NCBI GenBank assembly: GCA_016839425.1
Contig: JAEOUI010000239.1
Location: forward strand, 1 to 8,108
Direction of reading: 5' to 3'
DNA from: Promethearchaeota archaeon
GTDB taxonomy: Archaea; Asgardarchaeota; Lokiarchaeia; Sigynarchaeales; SOKP01
DNA: 8,108 bases
The first letter of the stretch is position 1, and each line of letters begins with the position of its first letter. Positions 1 through 6,978 of the stretch are shown here, piece after piece. A program made the translations under genes and the position numbers. The notes under the pieces are model-generated. The model saw only the letters and a list, made by a program, of their open reading frames with translations. It had not been told where the DNA came from and did no database searches.

Positions 1-297
1 ACTTTCATGAACGAACCGTATTATATTTTCCCTAGTTCTCCTGTACACGAATCTCCTGAAAAATTTGGATTAAAATTGAAATATAAATCCTTTTTGGAAG
101 TTATGAACTCCTTTAAAAATTCGAAGATTTCGTTTTTTTATAATATTATTAATTACGATAAGAAACGATTGTCTGGAGTTTCGATTCAAAATTTAAATAA
201 ATTACTCTTGATCAGCTCTGTTCCTATGTTTATTACACAAAATAATAAAGCGCGTCACGAAAAAAAAACTAAGAAGCAGTTATTTTCAAAAATATAG
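1..297 (+). CDS. Unrecognised reading frame, possibly the 3' end of a gene cut by the window edge
   Basis: I do not recognise this protein. The frame is open back to base 1 (two further codons precede the first ATG at 7), so it may be the C-terminal part of a longer gene; if ATG 7 is the true start the product has 96 residues. It is rich in Lys, Asn, Ser, Phe and Ile, has one short hydrophobic patch (LLLISSVPMFI, about residues 66-76) and ends in a strongly basic tail (KARHEKKTKKQLFSKI). No catalytic motif, signal peptide or domain is visible. The stop is followed by a T-rich stretch (304-310) and a TATA-like box for the next frame, so it would be a separate transcription unit. In DNA this AT-rich an ORF of this length can arise by chance, so its reality is uncertain. 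Confidence 0.35.
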   Translation, partial: TFMNEPYYIFPSSPVHESPEKFGLKLKYKSFLEVMNSFKNSKISFFYNIINYDKKRLSGVSIQNLNKLLLISSVPMFITQNNKARHEKKTKKQLFSKI

Positions 298-307
298 AAT
301 TTGTATT

Positions 308-317
308 TTTATATATT
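308..317 (+). promoter_or_regulatory. Candidate archaeal TATA box (TTTATATATT)
   Basis: A TTTATATA-type element lies about 65 nt upstream of the GTG at 379. Archaeal initiation about 25 nt downstream would start a transcript near 335-340 with a leader that includes the Shine-Dalgarno motif at 366-373. No clear BRE is seen upstream. In DNA this AT-rich the match could be accidental. Confidence 0.35.
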
Positions 318-365
318 CAAAGCCTTTTAATAGAACTGTAATTTATAATATTTTATAGTTCCAAA

Positions 366-373
366 AGGTGGAT
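366..373 (+). promoter_or_regulatory. Shine-Dalgarno AGGTGGAT for the membrane-protein frame
   Basis: AGGTGGAT is a near-complete match to the archaeal anti-SD complement GGAGGTGATC. It lies 5 nt (from AGGTG) before TTG 376 and 8 nt before GTG 379. It is the main evidence that the following frame is translated although no ATG starts it. Confidence 0.55.
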
Positions 374-378
374 AATTG

Positions 379-1092
379 GTGTTTAAAGCAAGGAAGATCT
401 TGAAAATTAATTTGATCTTAATAATCATATTTTTGCTTGAAAACATCCCCTTATCGCTTTTTTTGGTATATGTAGAGAATATTCCTTCGTTTTTTTCCTA
501 TTTTGTACAATATGTCGAAGATGGGCAATCAATTTTCTTGCCATTTTTTCCGAAAATAAATGTTTTAGGATTTTTACCAAATGCAGAACAATTTACTAAA
601 TTTACTTTTGGGCATTTATTCGACATTATTATAGTAGTGAATTTGATTATACTATTTGAAACTATAATTTATCATTATTATATCAAGAGAAAAGTGAATA
701 ACAAGAAGATTCAAAAATTAATTGGATTTCAGTTATGCCTTGCAGATTATATCGATTCTCCTTCCCTAATAACTTATCCTGACTTTGATAATTTTGGATC
801 TGGGGAAGATATCATACAAATATCATTTGATTCCCCAATGCACGATTATTTTACTAACAAGAATCGCAGAAATGATAATAATAATCTAATTAAGAATGAA
901 ATTGAAATACTCAACAATTTTGATCTTCAAGCTATCCCTCAATTAAAAAAACAAAATGAGATAGGGCTATCTTTCTCAAATTTTAAACGGCGGTTGCTTG
1001 AAAATATATCGATTTCATACGCAATGCCCTCTGATTCTCTCGTAAATTATAACCATACTAATCCTTGCATAGAAATTCGAGAGGTGGGTTAA
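379..1092 (+). CDS. Predicted two-helix membrane protein of unknown function
   Basis: I do not recognise a family. GTG 379 is preferred as start because it sits 8 nt after a strong AGGTG; TTG 376 in the same frame is also possible and adds one residue. The product is about 237 residues. A basic N-terminus (FKARK) leads into a hydrophobic helix at about 7-32, a ~45-residue loop with many Phe and Pro follows, and a second helix spans about 80-102 before the basic KRKVNNKK. By the positive-inside rule both termini would be cytoplasmic with the loop outside. The remaining ~135 residues are polar, Asn/Asp-rich, and show no motif I can name. The gene is separated by 120 nt from the radical SAM cluster and need not belong to it. 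Its strong SD and helix-loop-helix topology favour a real gene; low-complexity AT-rich sequence keeps confidence moderate. Confidence 0.5.
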   Translation: MFKARKILKINLILIIIFLLENIPLSLFLVYVENIPSFFSYFVQYVEDGQSIFLPFFPKINVLGFLPNAEQFTKFTFGHLFDIIIVVNLIILFETIIYHYYIKRKVNNKKIQKLIGFQLCLADYIDSPSLITYPDFDNFGSGEDIIQISFDSPMHDYFTNKNRRNDNNNLIKNEIEILNNFDLQAIPQLKKQNEIGLSFSNFKRRLLENISISYAMPSDSLVNYNHTNPCIEIREVG

Positions 1093-1097
1093 TAAAA

Positions 1098-1226
1098 ATG
1101 ATGAATATTCTCTTTCTAAATAACAATAATCGAATTTTATCCGATTTATCCTTTATATACTCTTTATCTTTTAAGAAATTAAACAGAAAAATTCAAAAAT
1201 TAGGTGAAAACTATGGATTGGAATAA
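1098..1226 (+). CDS. Possible 42-residue small ORF overlapping the start of the first radical SAM gene
   Basis: An ATG at 1098 (second ATG at 1101) opens a 42-codon frame ending at TAA 1224-1226, inside the next gene by 14 nt. The peptide begins MMNILFLNNNN, is Leu/Asn/Ser/Lys rich and has a basic centre (KKLNRKIQK). A GAGGTG motif (1081-1086) lies 11 nt before ATG 1098, slightly far for efficient initiation, and overlaps the end of the previous gene. No Cys, no Gly-Gly, no leader-peptide pattern and no recognised family. It could be a translated leader, a small protein or a chance ORF; the TATA-like box inside it (1152-1159) argues that the next gene has its own promoter here, which favours chance. 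Confidence 0.2.
   Translation: MMNILFLNNNNRILSDLSFIYSLSFKKLNRKIQKLGENYGLE
1152..1159 (+). promoter_or_regulatory. Candidate archaeal TATA box (TTTATATA) of the radical SAM-prenyltransferase operon
   Basis: TTTATATA lies 54 nt upstream of ATG 1213. Initiation about 25 nt downstream would fall near 1180-1185, giving a ~30-nt leader carrying the AGGTGA at 1202-1207. It is the best promoter candidate for the cluster, because the later gaps between genes are only 11 to 43 nt and hold no comparable box. No convincing BRE is seen. Confidence 0.45.
1202..1207 (+). promoter_or_regulatory. Shine-Dalgarno AGGTGA that fixes the start at ATG 1213
   Basis: AGGTGA ends 5 nt before ATG 1213. The alternative in-frame GTG at 1204 lies inside this motif, so it cannot use it. 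ATG 1213 also gives MDWNNEM, which lines up with MEWES at 2595 and MEWKP at 7012. Confidence 0.75.
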
Positions 1227-2583
1227 TGAAATGAAAGAAATGTTTGAAAAAATTATGTCAATGACGCCCGAAATGTTTCGAACCTCTATAAAACCCATGT
1301 GGCACGAAGCTGCTGAAAAAACAGCAAGATTAAGGAATTCGGGATATATTACAAAAGACGATTTATTATCTTCTTTATTTGAAATAACACCTCAAGCATT
1401 TCAACCAACGGTTGTTAAAGATTTAGAATCGCTTGGTATAGATGTTGATCGATATGTTAAAATATCTGAAGCAAGAAAAGCATTTGCTCGAACTTGGGAC
1501 GATGTTGGTGGAGCATGGGCTCCAGGTGTTTATCATTTTACAATGTATCTCACGGATAGATGTAACCAAAAATGCGTCCATTGTGCAGCAGAATTAATGG
1601 GCAAGCGCCCAGAATTAAGCACCGAACAATGGATTCAAATCATTGAAAATGTAGAACAGACTTTAAGAAAGCAAAATCGAAAAGGTTGCTATATATGGTT
1701 TGGTGGGGAACCAACCATTCGGAAAGATCTTAAAGAATTAATAAAATATTGTGGAGAAAAAGGGTATTATCAAGCAATTTCTACGAATGGCATACTTTTT
1801 GATGAGGAATTAGCGAAATTATGCGCTGATGTTAAGATGCATCATGTTTTTATAAGCTACGACAGTGTAGATCCTGAGCGAGCCGCTTATATCAGAGGAT
1901 ATCCTAAAGCTCAAGAAGTTGCTGAAAAAGCAATCAAATTAGCTTTGGATTATGGACATCTGGTTATTTGCACGGCTACTGTCCAAGAAGCAAACTTTGA
2001 CGAAATAGACAAGATACAAGATAGGTTAGATTCAATGGGAGCCTTACCTTATTTCAGGGCAGTTATAAAACAAAGAACCGCAGATAAAAACTGGCAAGAT
2101 ATAGGACTGGATTTTGACCAATACAGACAATTTTACGACTTCAAGTTTAAGAATGTTGTCGAAGCCATTCGAGAAGGGAAAGCGTCATTCTTGAATAAAG
2201 TATATACATATGATATGGTACCTTTCATGGAATGTCCTCGAACAATCGAAGAAAAAGCAGGTTTAGAATGGGGTGTAGGATGCCAAGCCTGTCGTTCAGT
2301 TTCGGGTATAGATGTTAATGGCGATTTCTTTCCGTGCGATTATCCCTCTCAATTAACTTTAGGTAATGTATTAGAACAAAGCTTTGAAGAAATAATGGAA
2401 ACTGAGATGTTCAAGGCCATAAGAGATAGAAAGATTAAAGGTCGTTGCTCAACTTGCCATCACCTCGAAATGTGTGGGGGTGGATGTAGGGTTCACGCAG
2501 AGAATATGACTGGAGACTTTTTGGCGGCACTTCCTTTCTGTTGGCACGACGACGATCATAAACACGAAAATCCAGAAAATTAA
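1213..2583 (+). CDS. Radical SAM/SPASM enzyme with N-terminal PCP_red-like module (paralog 1)
   Basis: 456 residues. Residues 1-82 form a helical module shared with the genes at 2595 and 7012 (W3, then P, R, and a FEITPQAFQPTV segment ending in DRYV); its first half faintly resembles PCP_red of dark protochlorophyllide reductase. The radical SAM core starts near 105 and has CNQKCVHC (C117, C121, C124) for the SAM-binding [4Fe-4S] cluster and GGEP at 164-167 for SAM contact. A complete SPASM domain follows: C357, C360-X9-G-X4-C375, C412-X2-C415-X5-C421-X3-C425 and C443, enough for two auxiliary [4Fe-4S] clusters. The protein ends in an acidic, His-rich tail (CWHDDDHKHE). Family knowledge: such enzymes use the 5'-deoxyadenosyl radical to modify peptides or small molecules; the substrate here is unknown. 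It is first in the five-gene cluster, with 11 nt to its close paralog. No RRE-type peptide-binding domain is visible, so a non-peptide substrate is favoured. Likely cytosolic. Confidence 0.93.
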   Translation: MDWNNEMKEMFEKIMSMTPEMFRTSIKPMWHEAAEKTARLRNSGYITKDDLLSSLFEITPQAFQPTVVKDLESLGIDVDRYVKISEARKAFARTWDDVGGAWAPGVYHFTMYLTDRCNQKCVHCAAELMGKRPELSTEQWIQIIENVEQTLRKQNRKGCYIWFGGEPTIRKDLKELIKYCGEKGYYQAISTNGILFDEELAKLCADVKMHHVFISYDSVDPERAAYIRGYPKAQEVAEKAIKLALDYGHLVICTATVQEANFDEIDKIQDRLDSMGALPYFRAVIKQRTADKNWQDIGLDFDQYRQFYDFKFKNVVEAIREGKASFLNKVYTYDMVPFMECPRTIEEKAGLEWGVGCQACRSVSGIDVNGDFFPCDYPSQLTLGNVLEQSFEEIMETEMFKAIRDRKIKGRCSTCHHLEMCGGGCRVHAENMTGDFLAALPFCWHDDDHKHENPEN

Positions 2584-2594
2584 GGCGAAATTAA

Positions 2595-3995
2595 ATGGAA
2601 TGGGAAAGTAATACTCAAAATCTCTTTAATAGGATTGCAGAACAAATGCCTCAAGGATTCAGACCCTCAGTCGAACCTTTAATTTTAGAGGCTTCTGAAA
2701 AACGATGTCTTGAACGAAACGGATCTTATGTTAACGATGCTGATGTGGTACTGGGAATTTTTGACATCATCCCCGAAGCATTTAAACCCATTATGGTTGA
2801 AGATTTAACCGCTTTAGGAATTGATGTAGAAAGATATATCGAGCTCAAGGATATTAAAGATAGATTAAAGGTATCTTGGGAAAAATTAGAACGAGGTTTC
2901 CACCCTGGAAATATTCATTTTGCGATGTATCTTACAGATAAATGCAATCAAAAATGTCTTCATTGTGCTGCAGACGATTTAATACCCAGACCAGAATTAT
3001 CTGCCGAAGATTGGAAATATATCATTCAAAATGTAGAAACTGGTCTTAGAAAACAAGGAAGACATGCTTGTTTCGTATGGTTTGGTGGAGAACCAACATT
3101 ACGAAAAGATATCGGCGAGATAATGAAATTTTGTAATGATAACGATTACATTCACGCCCTCATTACGAATGGTGTTCAATTTGATGATAAATTTGCTAAA
3201 ATGTGCAAGGAAAATAACATCAGCCATATATTTGTAAGTTTTGATAGCGCTGATCCAGAAAAAAACGATAAGCTGCGTGGATTTAAAAATTCCTTGCAAT
3301 ACGCAAAAAAAGCTATTGATCTATGCCTTAAATACGGAATATTCGTTTGTTCTTCAATAACCATTATGAAAGAAAATGTTAACGAGTTAGAGGAACTGAA
3401 ATTATTATCCGAAAAATGGGGTTCTCAACCTTATTTTAGATGCGTTGTGAAACAAAATCGAGCTGCCGAACATTGGGGGGAAATAGGGCTTTCAAAGGAT
3501 GAATATAAAAAAATGTATGATTTTAAGTTCAAACATGCAATTGAAACGATAAGAAATGGTCAAGCAGGAACTCTTCCAGCTTATGAAATATACGACATGA
3601 TGCCCTTTATGGAAAAGCCAAAATCGGATAAAGAATTTGCTGCAATCGAATGGGGCGTGGGTTGTTTAGCCTGTAGAACGATGATGGGCATTGGAATCGA
3701 TGGAACTATTTATCCCGCAGGATATCCTACTAATTTAACGCTTGGTAATTCATTAAAAGATAATTTCGAAGACATATTGAATTCCCAACTTTATAAGGAC
3801 ATTCGAGATAGAAAACGAATTAAAGGGAAATGTGCTAGTTGCCATCACCTAGAGATGTGTGGAGGAGGCTGTCGAGTTACTGCTGAATATATTACAGGAG
3901 ATTTCTTTGGTTCTTTCCCGTTCTGTTGGCACGAAAACGACCATGAACACGAAACGATGAAGTCAAACAAAAAACAAATAGAATTAGCAGAATAA
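2595..3995 (+). CDS. Radical SAM/SPASM enzyme with N-terminal PCP_red-like module (paralog 2, altered SPASM)
   Basis: 466 residues, a tandem paralog of the preceding gene, by eye about half identical over its length. It has the same N-terminal module (1-82, MEW start), the radical SAM motif CNQKCLHC (C117, C121, C124), GGEP at 164-167, and a SPASM domain with C357, C360, C413-X2-C416-X5-C422-X3-C426 and C444. One SPASM cysteine is missing: where paralog 1 has FPC375, this protein has YPA375. The auxiliary cluster nearer the active site (AuxI in characterised SPASM enzymes) would therefore have only three Cys ligands or another ligand, so the two paralogs probably do different steps or form an unequal pair. 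The CWHENDHEHE tail is conserved, followed by about 16 extra residues. It starts 11 nt after the previous stop with a weak AAGGCGA site overlapping that stop codon, which suggests coupled translation. Substrate unknown. Confidence 0.93.
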   Translation: MEWESNTQNLFNRIAEQMPQGFRPSVEPLILEASEKRCLERNGSYVNDADVVLGIFDIIPEAFKPIMVEDLTALGIDVERYIELKDIKDRLKVSWEKLERGFHPGNIHFAMYLTDKCNQKCLHCAADDLIPRPELSAEDWKYIIQNVETGLRKQGRHACFVWFGGEPTLRKDIGEIMKFCNDNDYIHALITNGVQFDDKFAKMCKENNISHIFVSFDSADPEKNDKLRGFKNSLQYAKKAIDLCLKYGIFVCSSITIMKENVNELEELKLLSEKWGSQPYFRCVVKQNRAAEHWGEIGLSKDEYKKMYDFKFKHAIETIRNGQAGTLPAYEIYDMMPFMEKPKSDKEFAAIEWGVGCLACRTMMGIGIDGTIYPAGYPTNLTLGNSLKDNFEDILNSQLYKDIRDRKRIKGKCASCHHLEMCGGGCRVTAEYITGDFFGSFPFCWHENDHEHETMKSNKKQIELAE

Positions 3996-4000
3996 TTGAA

Positions 4001-4006
4001 GGGTGA
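4001..4006 (+). promoter_or_regulatory. Shine-Dalgarno GGGTGA that fixes the start at ATG 4011
   Basis: GGGTGA ends 4 nt before ATG 4011. An in-frame TTG at 3996 directly abuts the previous stop codon and would add MKGEI encoded by the SD itself, so ATG 4011, which yields the B12-domain start MRVLILSG, is the real start. Confidence 0.75.
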
Positions 4007-4010
4007 GATT

Positions 4011-5426
4011 ATGCGAGTATTAATTCTTTCGGGAAGTAGAGAAATTGTTCATGTAATGGTTCCTCCAATAGGAGAGGCTTATTTAACCTCCTATTTGCTC
4101 AGTCGAGGTCATGATTTAAAATTACTGGATCTTACATTAAGTAATGATTATAAAAAAGATATTTCAGATGTAATAGAGGAATATAATCCACAAATCATTG
4201 GAATTTCAATTCGCAATATCGATTCTACAACTTATCCAGGAAATTTATTCTTTTATTTACCTGTAAGAAATATCATCCAATATGTCAAACAACTCGCGGA
4301 ACCGAAAATTCCTGTTGTACTTGGAGGCGCGGGTTTCTCAATTTTTTCTAAAGAAATTCTAATTGATTTAAATCATAAATTAGGAATTATTGGGGATGGA
4401 GAATATGTTTTTGAAGAGATTATTAATAAAGTCCAAAAAGGAGAAGATCCAAGGACAATTGAAAAAGGGATATGCTTTTTAGACGCTCAAGGAAATTATC
4501 ATCAAACACCACCTTGGCGCGTTGAACGTTTAGACGAATTGCCATTTCCGATACGAGATATGATCGATAATGATGCGTATCTTATAGATCCTTTAAAAAA
4601 GTCAGGTCCTTATTGGGGAAACATACAGACTAAACGTGGTTGCCCAATGAACTGTATCTATTGTAGTTATCGATATATAGAAGGTTCAAATGTTCGATAT
4701 CGAACTCCCAAGAGTATTGTAGAAGAATTAGATTTAATCGTAAATAATTATGATATTAAGAAATTATTCATAGTTGATAGTCTTTTCAACATTAATTATG
4801 ATCATGTTAAAGAAACTTGTCAAGAGATTATAAATCGCAACCTAGATTTCAAATGGGGTGCAAACTATGTACCAAGTAAAAATTATATTGACTTAATGCC
4901 GCTCATGAAAGAAAGCGGAGCCGCTCATTTTGCAACTGGTATTGAATCACTGTCAGAAGAAATGCTCAAAAATATGAATAAAAATAGGAATCCTGACGAT
5001 ACAATGCTTACATGCAAAAAGTGTGTAGAATTGGAAATAGAACAATTAATGCATGTAATGGTCGGTGGTCCAGGAGAAACTCGCGAAACCATTCAAGCAT
5101 CTCTTGATCGCTTGGAAATGATGGACAGCTATCAAGGAGAATTATGGCAAGGAGATGGAGACGTTCTTGTATTTGTAGGCATGAGAATCTATCCTAATAC
5201 GATACTTCAGACCATTGCTGAAAAAGATGGCATAATTAAGAAAGGGGAAAATCTCTTAAAACCAAGATTTTACGTAACGCCTAATATAAAAGAAGTCGAT
5301 CTTTTTCAAATTGTTAGAAATTATGGAACTAATAATCCTCGGTGGATGATGCCTGGATTGGGATTTAATAATCCCGACGGATTTGCTGAAATGAGCAACA
5401 TGCAATTCGCAAAATATCAAAATTAA
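4011..5426 (+). CDS. B12-binding-domain radical SAM enzyme (class B methylase / BchE-like superfamily)
   Basis: 471 residues. Residues 1-150 show the Rossmann-like cobalamin-binding domain of B12-dependent radical SAM enzymes: beta strand MRVLILSG, a PPIGEAYLTSYL segment, GHDLKLLDL, IIGIS, VVLGGAGFS and IGDGEYVFEE. The base-off DxHxxG histidine motif is absent, as is usual in this superfamily. The radical SAM core (about 203-390) has GCPMNCIYC (C211, C215, C218), RYRTPKSIVEEL, GIESLSEEML and MVGGPGETRET. Family knowledge: members methylate unactivated carbon or phosphorus atoms through methylcobalamin, or do cyclisations such as the BchE reaction; OxsB-type ring contractions are also known. 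Which applies here cannot be told from sequence. It lies 15 nt after the stop of the second SPASM gene and 43 nt before the SCP2-fused enzyme, so it is very probably co-transcribed. It lacks the shared N-terminal module. The C-terminal ~80 residues (from about 390) match nothing I recognise. Confidence 0.92.
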   Translation: MRVLILSGSREIVHVMVPPIGEAYLTSYLLSRGHDLKLLDLTLSNDYKKDISDVIEEYNPQIIGISIRNIDSTTYPGNLFFYLPVRNIIQYVKQLAEPKIPVVLGGAGFSIFSKEILIDLNHKLGIIGDGEYVFEEIINKVQKGEDPRTIEKGICFLDAQGNYHQTPPWRVERLDELPFPIRDMIDNDAYLIDPLKKSGPYWGNIQTKRGCPMNCIYCSYRYIEGSNVRYRTPKSIVEELDLIVNNYDIKKLFIVDSLFNINYDHVKETCQEIINRNLDFKWGANYVPSKNYIDLMPLMKESGAAHFATGIESLSEEMLKNMNKNRNPDDTMLTCKKCVELEIEQLMHVMVGGPGETRETIQASLDRLEMMDSYQGELWQGDGDVLVFVGMRIYPNTILQTIAEKDGIIKKGENLLKPRFYVTPNIKEVDLFQIVRNYGTNNPRWMMPGLGFNNPDGFAEMSNMQFAKYQN

Positions 5427-5469
5427 CATTAAAAATCTTAAATAATAAAAAAAAAGAAGTGAATAAATT

Positions 5470-6978
5470 ATGGAGAAAGATCAAATCGGATGTGGTGTTT
5501 CTCTACGAGAAGCAATGCCTCTTGGAAAAGAAACACCCATAGAAGTTATAAAACAACTAGGAGAAAATGGCCTCTCGGGAGACCTAAGTGATGTGTGTTT
5601 TTATGCAAGTTATAATTGCAATTTAAACTGCTATATGTGTCTAGTTAAACACATGAAAAATAAAAAAATCCCAAGTTTATCATTAGAGCAAGTTAAAGAT
5701 GGATTGAGAAATGCGAAAGTTTTATTCCATCTTGGAGGAGAACCTTGGGTCAATCGTGATATGATGGATATGATAAAATACTTCGACTCTATTGGTGTAA
5801 ATCAAATAATGTCCACAAATGGTACTAGAATCAATAAAGAAATAGCCGAAAATTTGGCTAAATTGAAAAATTTCGTAAATATTCAAGTGTCTTTAAATGC
5901 TTCAAATGAATTAGATGGAAAAATAAGAGGTTCGTCAGAGAGTTTTAATAAAACGGTTGAGGGAATTAAAAAACTAGTAGATGCTGGATTGTCTACTTGG
6001 ATCCATTGTACCATTGTAAACGAAAACATAAACGACCTAGCTAATGTAGTAAAACTTGGTGCGGAATTGGGTGTAGATGCTGTCAATTTTATTTTTGGTC
6101 ATATAATTAATAAAGAAGATATAAAAGAATCAAAAGAACTCATGAAAAAATGGATTGGAGAAGATGTTGAAATTGATGGACACATTGGGGAATTGAAATT
6201 TTCAGAAAAAGATTTAATCAATAATATAAATGCAGCAAAAGAAGAAGGTAAAAAATTTGGACTTACAGTAATGTTTTTTCCTAAATTATTTGGAGATCGT
6301 CCTGAAATATATTGGAGAGGAACCTTACGGGAACAAGAACAACCAATTTGCCAACTTACTCTAATGCCCCCACTTACACCAAATATTGGACCAGACGGAT
6401 CTGTTTACAACTGTCCTTATATAGTAAAAAGTTTTGGTAATATTACAGAACAACCTTTAGAAGAGATATGGAATTCCGAATCTATACGCGCCTTTCGAAA
6501 AGGTATGATTAGCAATAAGCTCTTACCAATATGCAAGCGATGCTCATGTAGCGATATGATAAATATTACATCATCAATAGAAGTCGAAAAAGTTGATCTA
6601 ACTCAATGGAATGCATATATGACGGAACTCACTAAAGAATTTGCTAAATTACCTGAAGTACCTGCGATATTAAAAAATATTAATCCAACAATTTTTCAAT
6701 ACCACCTAAAAGACAGAGAAGATTTAAATTTTTGGCATGCATTTGATCAGAACGGAATACGATTTGGAATGGGAGAAAATACAGAAGATTTAAACCATAT
6801 CAAACTCGTTCATAATGCTGATTTTGAAATCGTGAAAAAAGTCTTTTCTGGAGAACAAAATCCCGTCCAAGCGACAATGGCGGGACTTTATACTGTTGAT
6901 GGAGATATGGCTAAATTAATGGAATGTTCTCCACTTTTACCTTTACAAGTAAAGGCTCATGAAAAAATAAAAAATTAA
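5470..6978 (+). CDS. Radical SAM enzyme with partial SPASM and C-terminal SCP2-like lipid-binding domain
   Basis: 502 residues. A ~42-residue leader without the module of its neighbours precedes a radical SAM core with CNLNCYMC (C50, C54, C57), GGEP (89-92) and STNGT (115-119). A reduced SPASM/twitch region follows: C294-X15-G-X4-C315, then C355-X2-C358-X-C360. The usual CX5CX3C and final Cys are missing, so one auxiliary cluster is more likely than two. From about 405 to 502 the sequence follows the SCP2 sterol-carrier pattern: FWHAF..NGIRFGMG, NADFEIVKKVFSGEQNPVQA, then a Gly-rich turn AGLYTVDGDMAKLM. SCP2 domains form a hydrophobic tunnel that binds lipids or isoprenoids. Inference: this enzyme acts on a hydrophobic, perhaps prenylated, substrate held by its own lipid-binding domain. 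A GAAGTGA site (5456-5462) lies 7 nt before the ATG. The A-rich 43-nt upstream gap has no TATA box, so it depends on the operon promoter. Confidence 0.9.
   Translation: MEKDQIGCGVSLREAMPLGKETPIEVIKQLGENGLSGDLSDVCFYASYNCNLNCYMCLVKHMKNKKIPSLSLEQVKDGLRNAKVLFHLGGEPWVNRDMMDMIKYFDSIGVNQIMSTNGTRINKEIAENLAKLKNFVNIQVSLNASNELDGKIRGSSESFNKTVEGIKKLVDAGLSTWIHCTIVNENINDLANVVKLGAELGVDAVNFIFGHIINKEDIKESKELMKKWIGEDVEIDGHIGELKFSEKDLINNINAAKEEGKKFGLTVMFFPKLFGDRPEIYWRGTLREQEQPICQLTLMPPLTPNIGPDGSVYNCPYIVKSFGNITEQPLEEIWNSESIRAFRKGMISNKLLPICKRCSCSDMINITSSIEVEKVDLTQWNAYMTELTKEFAKLPEVPAILKNINPTIFQYHLKDREDLNFWHAFDQNGIRFGMGENTEDLNHIKLVHNADFEIVKKVFSGEQNPVQATMAGLYTVDGDMAKLMECSPLLPLQVKAHEKIKN

Noticed and set aside
1204..1212. 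GTG at 1204 as start of the first radical SAM gene
   Set aside because: It lies inside the AGGTGA ribosome-binding site; ATG 1213 has correct spacing and matches the MEW starts of the two other module-bearing proteins.
1213..1458. PCP_red-like domain as evidence for chlorophyll synthesis
   Set aside because: No BchL/N/B core, BchE orthology or other photosynthesis gene is present; at best the domain is a distant relative reused in another pathway.
3099..3364. Two overlapping reverse-strand open frames of 60-odd codons
   Set aside because: They lie wholly inside the second SPASM gene, overlap each other in different frames and show no SD or domain; shadows of a well-supported gene.
1213..3995. 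Classical RiPP system with SPASM maturases
   Set aside because: No convincing precursor peptide, RRE domain, protease or exporter is visible; the shared module also sits on a prenyltransferase and an SCP2-like domain is present, which favours a small hydrophobic substrate. The right side of the cluster is not visible, so this is not fully excluded.
3996..4010. TTG at 3996 as start of the B12 radical SAM gene
   Set aside because: The extra codons are the Shine-Dalgarno itself (GGGTGA); ATG 4011 gives the normal first beta strand of the cobalamin-binding domain.
5427..5469. Separate promoter or terminator between the B12 enzyme and the SCP2-fused enzyme
   Set aside because: The gap is A-rich with no TTTATATA box, hairpin or T-run; it holds only the GAAGTGA ribosome-binding site.
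5883..6086. Reverse-strand open frame of 67 codons
   Set aside because: It is antisense to the radical SAM core of the SCP2-fused enzyme, with no independent support.
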